Part shown: positions 41,526-55,800 of the stretch, one piece after another | Position numbering within the stretch: position 1 is the first letter of the stretch | Layout of the letters: each line of letters opens with the position of its first letter | Source: Alnus glutinosa | Lineage: Eukaryota; Streptophyta; Magnoliopsida; Fagales; Betulaceae | DNA: 64,000 nucleotides | Assembly: GCF_958979055.1 (NCBI RefSeq) | Contig: NC_084887.1 | Span: forward strand, 33,334,620 to 33,398,619 | Direction: 5' to 3' | The notes under the pieces: model-generated | The model's database searches: none | Told to the model about the DNA's origin: nothing | What the model saw: only the letters and a program-made list of their open reading frames with translations | Position numbers and translations under genes: made by a program

Positions 41526-42881
41526 CAATAATTGCTTGCGATTTAATGGCAGACACAGACCTTGATGGAGCATTTGGTAAACTTCAATGTTGCACATGGA
41601 CATAGTGCGGTTTTAGAAAAAAGAAATTGGAAGTCAAGTTGGGGAATGAATATTGAATGTTAGGACTTTTTGTTGGCATTTATTTATGGTCAGGCAGGAT
41701 CCTAATCGATTTGTTGGGCCGTCACTCTCGTGTGTTAAAAGTAAGAGGGCTGATACATGGGACGTTTTTCCGTCCCTTATCATCCTCTTTTTGTTTTTTT
41801 AATAATAAAAAAAAAAAAAAAATTAAAGGACAATCATCAAAGGACAAATTTTGATTTTTTCTTTTTATTAAAAAAGCAAAAAGAGAGTGGTGGAAGACGG
41901 TTGTTTGTCCCCCACAGATCATTTTTCTAAAAGTAATGAGTGGGTCATTACTTATCAGGAACTTGTTCAACTTGAATATTAATTGTGGTGGTATATTTAT
42001 ATAGGAGATGTGTTTGGTGTTATAATTTTATATATTCTTTTTATTCATTTTTTTTTTTTTAATTTATCATTGAACATGTGAAATTGACATATAAATTTTA
42101 CAGATATAATGACGAATTGAAACATTTTTGTTTTCATACAGATATGGACAAAAACAAATATGTAAAACAATGAAAACAAATATTTCTCTTTACAGATACA
42201 TTGGATTTGGAGCCAATCCATTGAGACACAGTTTATGTGGCCATGATCCCCGTGAACCAAGACTTAGAAAAGTCTAAGTCAGCTGAACTGTTTTTCTTTG
42301 TTTTTTACTTTAATTTTTTTTTCCCATTGGGTACGACAAGAAAAAGTCAGCATGAATACTATTTGCCTATGAGGTGGGCAAACCTGGTGATTTTTTTTTA
42401 TGGCTACCTACCAGTGGGGTTGTGCAGCTACAGATGGGGCAATATGATAACGCGAGCATGACACCACAAATCCGTAATCATTCTAGAATTCTAAGCTTAG
42501 ACCAGAGGATAAGAGCCGATAATTTTTTACACGACCTACAAATCTGACATTAGTTTAACATAAAATTAGCAAATTATAATTTAGAATTGAATCATCTTAC
42601 CTGTTTAATTAACTAGATTAAATTAAAATTGACCTATATAATCTTATACTTATGTTTCGATACGATCTGCACCCGATGCGCAACATAAGGGTTAATAATT
42701 TTTAACATGACCAGCGAAATCAATACAAAATTAGCGAGTTAAGGTTGAAGAGTTTGACTCGTTCAATAAAACGACTCAAGCTGAAGTTAACATGGTTTGA
42801 ACTGGACACACAAACACAAATTGTCGCCCCCTAACATGGAGATGTGATTAGCAGTAAATAATTCTAGAAAGTTATTAAGAC

Positions 42882-42919
<38 letters not shown>

Positions 42920-43106
42920 TGTATAGCCAACAGTCACGTATTGACAAAAGAGTAATGTGATATACTACATTTTTATTTTATAAATATCTCACAATGCTAA
43001 TACGACAATCTCAACTAAGTCTTAAATTTTTTTTTTTTAACAATGATTGATTCAATAGTTGTTTGAAGCTATCATATAAAATAATTATAGAATAAAAATG
43101 TAGTAT
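41526..43106. other. Intergenic DNA with hAT-like remnant and (ATA)n
   Basis: No gene is seen. A possible degenerate hAT-type MITE spans about 42432-42835, with GATGGGGCAATATGATAACG on the left and a right end that reads TAGGGGGCGACAATTTGTGT when reverse-complemented. These are similar to the TAGGGGTGGCAA termini of that family, but no duplication was found. An (ATA)n tract occupies 42883-42919. Confidence 0.4.
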
Positions 43107-43223
43107 ACTGGCATGTTTGGGTGATTTTATTTTTTTTCAAATATTTTTCAATAACTATATTTTTAGAATTCAAATTCTACATAATTTTATCTCAGATTTT
43201 CTAAACCATCTAAACATAATTTC
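43107..43223. mobile_element. MITE-like element with GCATGTTTGGGT ends
   Basis: The left end is GGCATGTTTGGGTGATTTTA. The right end, reverse-complemented, reads AATTATGTTTAGATGGTTTA. A relative with the same termini is at 63289-63444. The A/T-rich interior is non-coding. Confidence 0.4.
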
Positions 43224-43867
43224 AAAAAATAAATTTTCTCAATATCTACAATTTTTCAGAACAAGCCATACTAGCTTCTCGCATTCCTCTAGACAAGGAT
43301 ATAGTCAATTTTGCATATTCAAAGCGATTGTAGAAAAAGATAAGACTCAATAGATTCACAGAGACATTTGGACTGAAACGCTAGAACAGCATGTTCTTCA
43401 ACCATTTTGCAAATACATCAAAGCAGTTTGATTCATGCTTCCTCAATTGAAGAGGACAAGGGGACTGGGGGTTTGGTAGGCACCCAAGAAACCTACTTTT
43501 GTTTGAGGCCCTCCAACAAAAAATAATCATAGCAGATGAGCTGATAATTAATTGAAAACTATTCCTATTAACACAGGAATACTCTTAATGTACACCTATA
43601 CTCAATTATGACAAAAGATACCACTGATCTTCTCATTGCCTACCCAGCCACCAATAATACCCATGACTGACATATCAAACATCCGAATTGCTACTCAACA
43701 AGCAGCCCTGCATCCTAACGTCCATACTCTGCGTGCACTGGAAAGGCTACCCGGCCGCACTGGAAAGGCTAAACCATACTCTGCATGCACTTAAAATAAC
43801 CGGCATACCGGCCCAGTATGTCACTCCTTGCAATGCCAACAGTCAATCAATTTACATGACCTATAAT

Positions 43868-46800
43868 TTATAAAGCCCAGAAGGGCTTTCGAGCTGCTAC
43901 TGCACTGGATTTGCCACTAACTGATTCTTCGTAGTTTTCCTCGGAATCATCATCCTCCTCCCCATATTCCATCAGCTTGACCAAAGTATCTGAAAAAACT
44001 AACAGTTGCAGCCACATTGTAAACAAGACATACAAGGAATATGCTCCTGCCTCTAATATAAGAAACAATAATCCCATCAACATTAAGATTAAGTTTCTAT
44101 TCCTACCAGGAACAGAGTCAGACTTTGTTTTCTTCAGAACATTGTTCTTGTCATGCCCTGTATCAGCATGCGTTGACGTTGAAAATTTTGGCGGAGGTGG
44201 TGGTGGAGGCATGGTTCTTGGCAGGGATGGTGCCAATCCGTTGGATGACGACTGGACCAACTTCTTTGGGGCTGGCATAGTCGATACATTTCTCACATCC
44301 AAATCTGCTGAGGGCTCAGTTGGCTTTAAAAATTTTGAACCCTGCAGTGAGTTAGAAGGAGACAATCCAAACCTAATTTATTAGTAACAAAATATAAGGT
44401 TCTATAAGACACAAATTCGGATTAAAAAAAATTCAGAACTATAACACAAGTTTAGAGAAAAAAAAAAACAAATAACAAAAAAATATACAGATGAAGAAGA
44501 AGCAATTGGGAAGAAATGAACAAGCCACTGGCAGGCACATAAAGGGGGTTACTTGAGTTACCACTTTGATTTGATGTCTTTGAATGAGTGTTAGTGCATA
44601 GGTTTCTAGGTGATCTGGGCATAAATGTAAGCCCCTGAGTTTTCACATCAAGTTTTGTAACGTACAAATATCAATGTCAGGATTTGTGCAAGTTGGTGCA
44701 TAGAAAAAACTTCCTCCAGATCTGAGGTTGAAACAGATGGTTATCACTATAAAGGTAGACAGCATATAAACACAGGTGCCGAAGTGTTTAACTGTGATTT
44801 AACACGCATTGGGTATCAACTTCCCCATTAGGTGCTGCCCACCAGCACAAACAGCCAATTTCTTCCCAGTGAAGAGGTATAGACATCGATATAAACATGA
44901 CTTCCTGTCCTGTCCCAAGAACCTGACTCCAAAGAGAAGAGAGACTAAATATAACATATATCACTTTCTCAACCCTAGCTAGGGCTTTGAAAGGGGTCAT
45001 CCCAAGACTTTAGGGCACCTGGTTTTCATGACCAGAAATCTCCATTCAAATTAACCCAAGAATCTTTTCATGACATATTTTTTCTATTTTCTCAAAATCA
45101 AATTTGGTTCCTGGGAGAGTGGTTATGCCTGACACAAAACCACAACACAATGACATTATAAGTCAAAGTACAAACCAGAAAAATGCTTGGCATTCAGTTT
45201 GACCACTGGTTAACGTGAAATGCAGATAGAACAGATGGGGTCCTACTGAGGTGCTTGTCAAATCAGTTTTTAAAATGAGTCATGAATAGAAAATGTTCAG
45301 CTCTGCAACCACTAAATTCCAATGACAATAAAATCAAAGCTTGCTTTGGTGGTGGCAGAACCACTTCTGAAGTAGTAGCTTAGCTGTCCCTTTTGGTGGT
45401 GGCCACCCATTGAGGAAATCAACATTGGACTTATGGCCAAAAAGTAACATATTTGTATAACACAATTCAGAACAAAGATACAAGATAAAACCAAGCCGCA
45501 TAAAATCTAGAATTGGCCTCTAATTAAAAGCTCTGTAGCCATAAGTTCCCCAGCCAAGGCACCTCCACAGCTGAAAACCCTGTGAAACATACAAACCAAC
45601 GACCCAATAGAGAGGTCCAGTATCGGCCAGTTAGCTTCATAGAAGGTCAGAGAAAATACCTGGAATATTAAGCACTAAAGTCAGCACAAGATACAACCAT
45701 ACATCGGTCAGAATGAATATAAACACAGACATCAATGAAACCATTGTAAAAAAGATACTCCAGAACCAAGCTGCAAAGTGTAGATTTGATAAAGGAGTTT
45801 ATAACTCAGGAAGGTTGGATATGATTCGCACAAATATAAAAATAGACTTGCTTGAATGTGTAACGCCCAAGAAAATATAAATAAGGAGTTTAGCACAAAT
45901 AAGTTATATTTATTAGATGGGACTAATACTAGATTTAAGTGATTATATTTATATAACTGAACAAATAGGGATTTAAGGTAAAGTAATGAGATTAGAATAA
46001 TAATAATAGAATTGGTGTGGTAAAATCACACTTGAGGATTTAATTAAGAAAAGTGAAGAGACAAAGGTAAGATTAAATAAATTAGTTTTATCATGTTACT
46101 ATGGGCTTGTATTGCTTGTTATGGTAGCCCAAGAAAAGAAAACAATAGAGAGTTAAACTACTCATGTTGGCCCAAACCATGAGTTACCATTATAGCCCAT
46201 TGCACAATCTTACACTTAAGGTAGAGGGCATTTTTGGAATGTTGCACATCCCCTTATCCTTTCCCCTTGGCTCACGTGAACCACCCAAAAACTCCCTCTC
46301 TCACACACACACATACCCCCCTTATTCCTTCCATCTTTTCTTTTCTTCTCCCCCTTTCTTTCCCCCACGCTCTCATCTCCCTCACCTTTCTTTTGTCCGG
46401 CCTAAGATGGGAGGAACGTGTGAGGGTCGCTAGCGGGTATTCACTGGAACGCCAAAAATGAGGCGAATCCATGAAGATCGCCAGCGGGGACGCTAAGTCC
46501 TAAGAGGGGGTGATTGTGACGTCCCACATCGCCTAGGTATGGGAATGGGTATGTGTTTATATGTATATTCGCATCCTTTTTGACACAATGCATTTTAAAG
46601 TCGTGATGGCCATGAACCTATCAGAACTTCGCAGTTAAACGTGTTTCTGCGAGACGGGTACCAGGATGGGTAACCTTCTGGAATGCCTAGTTCGGGAGAG
46701 TCAAAAGCTGACAATATTGTGTCATTGGGGATGAGTCGTTATAAAAAGTCCCTCTCAAGAGTAGTTGGTTTACAAGGCACACAAACCCCATACCAAATAA

Positions 46801-49800
46801 GCACTAATAGAGTTGGCAAAAGAAGCAAGCAACTGAAAAACTTATCACCCTTTGCTCCTGTGAAATTAATCAGATACGAAACTAACCCAACAAAAATCGG
46901 GCTGACATTGTTGTGACAGGCCCTGTTATAATAATATATACAAAAAAAAGGATGCATAAATGGTTTATGGAAATATAACTGACCCCACCTTCCACATAAC
47001 TGACCCCCCCCCCCCAAAAAAAAAAATAAAATAAAATAAAATAAAAAAGAAAAAGTACACTCGCACACAAAATACCCCGTCACAACTTTCAGCAACCCAT
47101 TTAATACACCAAAACTTAGTCCACCATTTATGGTTTAATGGAAACAGAACTTAGGGTTAGGAGAGCTAGAGTAAGCATGAACCTCACTCAAGACCAACAA
47201 GCAGCAAACAAGGGGGAGGGGGGGGGGGGGGGGTGCGGGGGGGAAGAGGCAATATTCAGAACAGTTTATTTCAATCCTTGGCATATGCACAACTGATGCT
47301 AAAGAAGGCCTGGTTTCAGCCATCTTGTGCCCAGAGGTAGTACATGCCTGCAAGTAATACCATCATTAACTGGGCCAAGAATAGATGGACTAGAAAGATG
47401 AGTTTGTCCAACACAGTGTTTTGCAATGATGCAATATTCCATCCAAGCAAAGGGCTAAAATGACTAAAAAGATACTCATTATTGAACATAATGCTCCCAA
47501 AACTAATCCTAGTTTTACTACCTCTCATCATTCCCGCCAACATTGTATATCAGAGCTAATCAACAATATATATCCAGATTACCTGTCTCCACTATTCTGG
47601 TTCTGTACTTTTAAAGCAAGAAACAAAGCAATCTTAAATTTACAGGACAGTATTCCAGCTGGCCAAATGTTAACCTCCCTTTCAAAAGAATATTTCTTCT
47701 TATGATCTGGAAATCTAGTATTATAGTCTACAATATGTTTATTGCATTACCTGCTCATTTTATACTTCCTTTGAATTCACATCCAAAGTTTATTAACAAA
47801 GAAATCTATAAACTTAGATTCAACCAAAGAATGTCCTATTTTTCTAGTTACTTGTCTTCCCTTTAAGGTGTTGAAAATGCAAAAATATAAAAGATTATAC
47901 CTCGCAGCCATATCCCAAAAAATATTAGCAGGGAGATTGCACCGCTACCTGAAGGGGTTTTGCAGGACCCTTTGAGCCAGCCGGTAGTTCCTGAAACTTC
48001 CGCTTCTGTGGATGCCGTTTCTCCTTCTCAGGATCAGAGCTAAAACTCGGCTTCGATTCTTCATTTGGTATTGATGTTGTGGGAGCAATTGTAGAAGTGA
48101 CCGGAGAAGGCGACTGCCTAAGGGCCAGGGCAACTTGTTGCAATGGTGTGGCTTGAGGATATATCCCACCATATCCGATATAGCTTGTTCCACCAGATAT
48201 TAAATGCTGGGAATAACCAATCACATTTCCTTGAGACAGCCCAGAGTTTAAATATCCACCAGATTGAGATACTGTCCCTTGAGAAAAGACAGGAGGGAGC
48301 CCTGGGACTCTTATGGAGGAAACTTGGGGAGCTGCCGCAGAGCCCACACTTGCAGATGTCAAACCAGCAGCAGAACTTGCATTTACTGTCAATTCATTCC
48401 CAGAACTCTGAACTCCAGCCAATAACTGCTGAGGAGGAGGAACAGCACTGTAAACCTGCTGTGGAGGTGGAAGTGGAACAGCACTATAAACCTTACATGA
48501 TGAAACCCTAAAGAGTTGGAACCACAGGTTATTTTCCAATAGAAATAACAAACTTCAGTGCAAAACAAAATGACATTATCATGATCAGATGATCTGCAAT
48601 TGTTTGATAGAACCAAATATTCATGCAAACAGCACAAACTGGAGCAATGCTGACTTCTTTAAATTAAAACAAAAACAGAATTTAAACCAACAGAGCACGT
48701 GAAATAAAAGGTTTCAGTAACAAATATTATAATGAAGTCTCTATACTACAAAAATAAAATACAATGATGGTTTAAAATATGAAAGAGATCAACACTTAAC
48801 ATCAGAGAAGCTAATAATAAAGAAAAAGCAGGAACCAAATTACCCAAAAACAAAACTCATGCATTGCACAGAGCAATTTACACCCAGATTAATTTCAAAA
48901 GCAATTACCTAGAAGCACCACACTCAACACTGATTGTATCCAACAAATTTTCAGCCAGACGCTTAGCATCTTCGAGACTTTTTGGATTACTGCTTGACAG
49001 GAATAAATGCAGTGGTTGCTCTCCTTCTGCAAGTTTTATGGAAGAGTTAGCTAATCAAAAATCTCAAAAGGATCATATTACATACAACGAGGATGTACCT
49101 TCTCCATGTAAGCTTTCAATTTCTCCTGAACCACATCCTCTTAGTGAGACAGTTACTCCTGTTTCATTCATAATGTGATTTATATACTGGTCCTGCATGT
49201 ACAAAACCGAACCACCAGCAACACAAAAAAAAAAAAAAAATCTCTCCCAATTGTATGGAGATGGCAGAGAAAGCTTCAAACATTAGAATCCCTCATCATC
49301 GTCATAATATAAACTTCAAAAAAACTAAACAAATAACACAATTTTGACCAGCAAATGGAGCAATATATTAGGAACACCAAATTAGTATATAAAGGTACCG
49401 TAAAGGAATAAATTGAAGCAGAACACAAAATGTACGTAAAAGCAATGTGCTGCCCCACATTATACACACTCATGAAACTAATCCTTTAAAATTTAAACCA
49501 ATTCTCTATAAATACTGTAGCAGAGATAGAACTCACTTGCTCGATATGCACACAGAGAGGCACTCAAACATAGGAACACAGACAGGAAAAAAAAAATGTG
49601 GACCCAACACAACAATAAAAACATTTAAATTGTGGGAGTACGCTGCCATCGTTAAGTTATCAGAAAATAGAAGGGAGGGGAGAAGGGAAAGAAACAAAAA
49701 CTTACATTTGGTCCACGTATACGAGCAGCCATGCTCAATGACGGGTCTGGGTCAAAGCCCAAAAACACGCACGTGCTCAGTGCCTGAGTAACCCAATTCA

Positions 49801-52800
49801 ATTAGAGAATTCGTATGTTGTGCTGGTCCTCATTAAGCTATGACGAAAAAAAGATGGCAATGCAATGCATGCCTACCTTCACTTCATTGTTTAAAGCCGG
49901 ATAAAAAGTGGAAGCTGGCTGTAAATTCTGACCTTGTTTCAACATTTCTTCAACCATAGCAGCTGCACAATCAACTGCTAGTATCCGTTCTGCTGTATCT
50001 TTTAACTGCAGAGGCAATCCATTATTACAATGAAACCAAAAGCATTTATAAAGCCCAGCAGCGTTTAGAATTAAGAGGTGATCCTTATCCATACAGCTCA
50101 TAAGCCAAGATTTATACAAAAGTAGTAGTTACTTAACCTTGAGTCATGAGCAAATAACTCATATGACCAATGTCCTTTTGTTTTTTTCAGTTTCATTTTA
50201 TTAAGTGATATGGTTCTTCTTCTTTTCTTTTCTTTTTTCAGATTGTATTTCTTCTTTTAAAATTTAAACTTTGCAATATTTCATTATTAAACCACCAAAA
50301 GTTTAATTTCATATCTATCTATGCATGTTCTGTCAATCATATTCAAACAGATAAAATACTTAAAAAATAATGGATTTCCAACTATTTTACCTAATTGTGC
50401 AAAGCAATAAATATTACTTACATGAGCCCCTGCAGAGATGTGAAGATATAATGGTTTTTCCCCATCAGATGGAGCATTTGGCGGACGGTACTTACCCCTG
50501 AAAAAGAGAATTCAGATTATCCATTATATCTATGAAAAAACATTTAAAAAGTTCTCATAACTGCCTTTGAAGACCAACAAACCTGGTTATAACCACAGCA
50601 CCCGTGCACTTTTGGATCTGCAAGTAAAAAAAAAAGTTTATCAATCTCATAGAAAAACAAACAGAGAAGGAAAGATGAGTGTTCAACTCAATTGAAATAA
50701 TAATATACATATTATCCAATCATGCAAACTTGAAAAGTCAGATTCACCTCCTCCTGCGTCTGGCGTTTTGTGAGCTTGTAACGAACAGAAGACTCGGCAT
50801 CGTTTATGACAATTTCTCGTGCTATTAACTCATCTTGGATCTTCGGCTAAATTAATTTGTAGAAACCAAAGGAGAAATGAGAAGCAGGTGAACATATCAA
50901 ATAAAAAACAGATAAATGAGACAGAAATGAAAGCAAGAAAATATATGCATATAAAGCTTCAGCCAACTAAATATGATGACAAGCCAGTGGCAGCATACAG
51001 AATCATAATTTGTATTTTACCTAGCCAATGTATTAATTGTATGCCCCTTACAGTCTTACACCATTATATTGCAATTTTTTTACGTGCAAACTGTGCATGC
51101 ATAGCAGTCTTCAAACAACTCCAATACTATATTCATTCCTGCAGAAATGAAACTACAAAAGTACATTCCCGCAACAAAAGCAAACATTTTTGTTGCAGCA
51201 GGGTAACAGTGGGACTGGAATACATCTGAAACTTTGGGAGTAAGTTGCGTACCAAAAATAAAATCCAAATATTCAAACTAACACACAGAAACATCCAAAT
51301 TGAAAAGTTATATGACACAAAAGTACGAACTACAAGAAAAGTGGAATAAGTGGAAAATAGAAGGAAAAAAAAATGACAGACATTTTATGGCCTCCAAGTT
51401 TTGCCACAGGCACTGACACATCATTCTGTCGTTTATATGTGCCGCACATAATCTTTCTGTTATATTTCATGTATAAACCAGATCAACTTGAATTAAAAAT
51501 AAACAAATAAATCATCCTAATATTGCCAAAAGTAACAATTTCCAAATGTTCCTGTAAAAATAATGAATGTTATTCCTTGCCTAACCAAAATTAAGTCTAT
51601 GCATGTGCTATACTTCCTTCCATTAAAGCATATATATACATTTCAACACAAATGCATTTTCCCACATGTGCAACCTACTTATTCAAAATTTTAAAAAATA
51701 ATTGTATGTAGGAAAAAATAATTGTTCCCAGATACAGCATGGATGAAGCTAGAATACAATTTCAATTCTCAAGTTAACGTGACAAATAATGCAGCAAAGT
51801 TCAAGCAACATAGATATGGTCTTAAAGATCACATATGAATTATAACCCAAGATATGGCTTACTTTTGGAACCACAGTGGCAGTGTGTTGCTGCATTGAAG
51901 ATGCCTGAAACACCTGTGGTATGGTTGTGCAGCTAGCTCCTAGTGAATTCATTAAAACTGCACTGGACACTGGAGCCACACCAGGAAGTGCAATCCCACC
52001 AAGGGGTCCCATGTTGCCCAGTGGGAGGACCCCGGGTACTGCTACACCAGCTGAAACCAAGAACTCTGCAGGTTGATCCCACTTTCTCTTCTTTCTGCAA
52101 CAAGCACTAAAAGTTAAAATATTGCAAGATATTGCAGCACTTATCAAAATTTCATGACCCAAAACTACTGGCAAAATACGTATACTGATCCCACTCAATG
52201 GCATGGAAATTGTCTTCTCCTCTAAAAATCTAACCAACCCCACATGATAACTTAACCTAATATATACATTCACGCCTAAGACGTTTTAAAGCAATAGAGT
52301 TTATGTACATCTTTCTTTTTTTCCTTTTTTTTAGATGAATGATTAATTCCATTGAAGAAAACTCAAACACAGGGTCAACAGACGTAAGTTTTTTGGTATG
52401 TTCTTCGCTTCCGAGGATCTTGGCCAAGTTTATGAACATCTTTCGGCTCTGTGTTTTCAATGTCAAAACAATTTGAAAAGTAAAAAGCAAGTATATCATG
52501 TGAATTTGCAACTTTTGATTCGACAGCTTGCCCTTTTCTCTTATGCAGAATTAAATGAAAAAGAACGCACTTGGCATTGAAAACCCAGGATTAGGGAAAA
52601 GAAAGTTGTAGAACTATCTCACACAAAGCGATTCGGACAACTTGGAGATTATCACAAATCCAATACAATCCAGCAGAAATATTTCACCAAAGCCAACAAC
52701 GAAACCCCCAAAAACACCGATTTCCTTATACCCGAAAACCCAATAACATCAAACAAAAAGGATCGAATCTTGTACAATTTTGAAAGCGTACCAACCTCTG

Positions 52801-52854
52801 CCGTGTTTGTGAGGCTTCCTCAGAAGAAACCTTAGCACCACTGTCCTCGGTCAT
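43868..52854 (-). CDS. RIK: RIK, KH-domain protein (RS2/AS1-interacting KH protein)
   Basis: Twelve exons on the minus strand: 52854-52796, 52094-51863, 50846-50748, 50617-50583, 50497-50422, 50005-49877, 49783-49706, 49192-49099, 49026-48909, 48507-47949, 44341-44107 and 43989-43868. All have canonical borders and consistent phases, giving about 611 residues. The order is MTEDSGAKVSSEEASQTRQR, a basic KKRKWDQPAEFLVSAGV, a first KH-type region (about 98-200, ITRGKYRPPNAPSDGEKPLY), a second (about 211-306, RIRGPNDQYINHIMNETGV), a Gln/Ser/Pro-rich part with GGTSYIGYGGIYPQATPLQQ, a basic PQKRKFQELPAG, a poly-Pro run and an acidic end DTLVKLMEYGEEDDD. Maize RIK binds RS2/AS1 with HIRA and is linked to KNOX silencing; the animal homologue KHDC4 is splicing-related. 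Intron 10 (3.6 kb) holds LTR fossils. Confidence 0.93.
45859..46500 (+). mobile_element. Possible LTR-retroelement fragment (Gypsy-like LTR) in RIK intron
   Basis: The stretch starts TGTAACGCCCAAGAAAATAT, a beginning typical of some plant Gypsy LTRs, and ends in pyrimidine-rich and GC-richer sequence before the adjoining Cassandra-like LTR. No gag or pol region and no duplicated ends were recognised. It is an old, partial fossil; the boundaries are approximate. Confidence 0.35.
46515..46743 (+). mobile_element. Solo LTR of a Cassandra-type TRIM element, with 5S rRNA-derived core
   Basis: The LTR begins TGTGACGTCCCACATCGCCT and ends near GGGGATGAGTCGTTATA, as Cassandra LTRs do. Its middle (about 46610-46690) is clearly 5S rRNA-like (ATCAGAACTTCGCAGTTAAA and CCAGGATGGGTAACC), including the internal A-box and C-box regions of the RNA polymerase III promoter. 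Cassandra TRIMs are the known family with 5S sequence inside the LTR. Only one LTR is seen, so it is a solo LTR fossil. It is oriented opposite to RIK, inside its largest intron. No clear target-site duplication was found. Confidence 0.75.
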
Positions 52855-55800
52855 GTTGTTAATATTGCTTCGGTGCTGTTATTGAGGAAAATTGCATGAA
52901 AATTTTAGCGACAAAGAAGATTTCGAGAGTTTTCCCTTTTTGAGTGAACTGCTGGTGATTCTGGTGAATTGGGAATTGAAACAACGGGCTGCGTTCTGTC
53001 GCTGCGCAGATCGATGTGGTGTGGGGGAGAAGAATGAAAGCGGCATGGACGACCAATAGCTTACCCCCTCGTGGAGACTGGAGGGTGCCACGTGAGATTT
53101 AGTCGGACCCATGGTTTATTTATTTAAATCCAGACCACCGGTTGAATTATTATTATTTTTTTTTTTTTTAAGTCAATGGTGAATTGTGAATGCCCCCGTC
53201 AGTGAAGAAAAAAGATAGTAAAATTACATTTTTATTTTTCCATAAGAACTGCTACACACTTTATCTCAAAATAACACTTTTTCAAACAAAAAACGTTATC
53301 TAAAAAGGCATTAACAAAAAAACCACCTTTTGACAAGCAAGTCTCTCGATATGATCCTATTTTTGACATTGACAAAAAAAAAAAAAAACCCTGCTGCTGG
53401 TGATGTTAACCCCAGAGTGCTGATGCTCCAGATATAATCTCTATCAGTTCTTTTGTGATTGATGCTTGCCGGGTCCTGTTGAAGTGTCGCCAAGTGAGAA
53501 AATTAGGAATCAATTAGCATTGTTGTCTTTAGGGTCCGGGATCAATCATTCATTCAATGGAAGCGATTAATTTTAAGTTGCAAGATAAATGAAAAAATAA
53601 GCTGGTAATTAACTTGGAGGTCAGAAAGCCTGCAGAGAAGAGAGAGACCTGTTATAAGTCAGAGTTAGGCGATCAAGCATATCGCCTGCATTTCTGCTGG
53701 AGCTATCCATGGCAGACATCCTAGCTCCCTGCTCTCACTGCAAGCACTCTCCAGGACTGGATTGAACAAAACTTGAAAGCAATAATGAAAGAGAGAAACA
53801 TAGCCAAGATCAATAAATTCTCCACTCTGGCAATGATAATGATAATCATTTCAGCAATAATGGACAACTTATTATGTACAGTCCAGGATACATAATAAGC
53901 TGCAAGGAAGTAGACCCCCATAGAATTTAAACTTCGATTTTCCACTTAAAAGAATTTGTTACATCAGCTCCCTTGCCAACATTCAATCACTTACTGGAAT
54001 CCTACCTCTCCTTTTCTACATACCCGCACATCCTATAATGGATGCTAGAAATCCCAGAATGTAACAATATCTAGTAATTGAAATGACCCTAAAATAATCA
54101 CCGATAAAACATTTCCTATTTACAGAATACCATATGGTCATCAGCCCTGTCTTCATGAAAAGACAAAAGCACATTTTCCTTTTGGTGCCACCCACTTCCT
54201 CTATTCCTACACGTCTCAGCGTATTGACAGAGAAGCTTACACATGAAAATTGGAACTCCGTAAGATTCTGGAGCATTTCGGCCTTCGTTTCACCACCTTC
54301 AATTTCATACGAACCCAAATCACCCAGCTTCCCACCAGCTTCAGCTTCTCTCTGAATTATCTAAATTTAAGCCAAAAAAGAGTATCCAGTAAGATGAAAC
54401 CCTTCTACCCAAACGAGTTTTTTTTTTTAAAAAAAAAAAGGAGCAGCAGCAGCAGCACAAACACAACGAAGTTCCAAAGATAATTAGTTACCTCGGGTGA
54501 TAATACAGTTGACATTGTTGGTATAAATAAGACAACCGAGCGAATCTTGTTGAAAATAATCCTCAATGCATCATACTCAACATTCTTTAATATGTCATCT
54601 GCAAGAACAGAAACCTGAAAAGACAAAGGTGAACCACAGGTAAAGGGTGGAGAGATGCCAAGCCTAAGTAAGGGTATGCATGGAGTAAATAAATTTGAAA
54701 GGCAATGGCGTTTAAGCCACTAAAACTCAACAAGCAAGATAATTGGTGACCACAGGATGTGAGGTGCTTAGGTTCGTGGTACGGGGATGTCAATACTCCT
54801 ATAGCCGTAAGTGGTATGTTGGGGCTAGGCTTTGTAGTATTTGGGGTTGTGATTCACATCAAAAAGCTTATTTTGGCCTCTCTGGTATGAGACCCTCTAT
54901 CATATATGTACAAATGTTAGTATGTATAGACACAAAATTTATGAATGACAAGCTGTTATCTTTCTTTTCTTTTCTTTTTCAGTTTTTCTTTATCTTGTGC
55001 ACATATTATAGTCTCTTTTATTAAGTTTTAGTAAAATATCCTTTCTTTCTTCAACAATGACTAACACATGCTGAGATCACTAGTTTCAAAGAATTAGAAC
55101 ACAGAAGTACCATGATTCCAGATGCATGATTGTAGGGTGGCTAGGGGAATCCACTAATTCTGATGTTGAGCATCATTGTGGAACTGAATCCTAGAAATGT
55201 CAATACCTCTTGTTTTTTCTGGATAAAACAAAAGGTTCATCTCGGAATTGCAAAGTATCAAGAGTTCCCTTTAAAAGCACTACGTCTAAATCTGGATTCT
55301 GGACTTCCTTCCTTTTGTCTTTAGATGTAGAAGCCCAACCCAATATTTGAGACTGATGAGTTACCATGTCGGCCCCTTCTACTATGCAGATTCTTTCAAG
55401 TAAAACCCACACAAATTCTGCCATTTAATGTAGTCCAGAAAATCCAATATCATACATCAACGCCCCGCCTCCCCCCTTTTTGTCTTCTAAAAAAAATATC
55501 TTTCATACTAATGTCGATTTTCTAACGTTAGTCTCGTCTCATCCAACCAAGTATTTTTTATGCAGTCCCAGATTATGGTGTGAGGTTTTCTGCGCTCACG
55601 CAATCAATTGACCCTGTCAATTGAAGAAGTGGAAGACTTAGAAGTAGTAGTATAGCAAGTGCAATACAGCAGGAGGGCAAATGTTCAAATATTTATCATT
55701 TTCTGCCAAACTGGAAAGGTATGCTCACATGCATTACTGGGGATGAGTGGCTTTGTGGCAGAATTAATAGTATTTTTTGGACTAATTACCAGCCATATTT

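Noticed and set aside
46610-46690. 5S rRNA gene
   Set aside because: Only a diverged 5S-like core is present, inside an LTR with Cassandra-type ends; it is not a free-standing rRNA gene.
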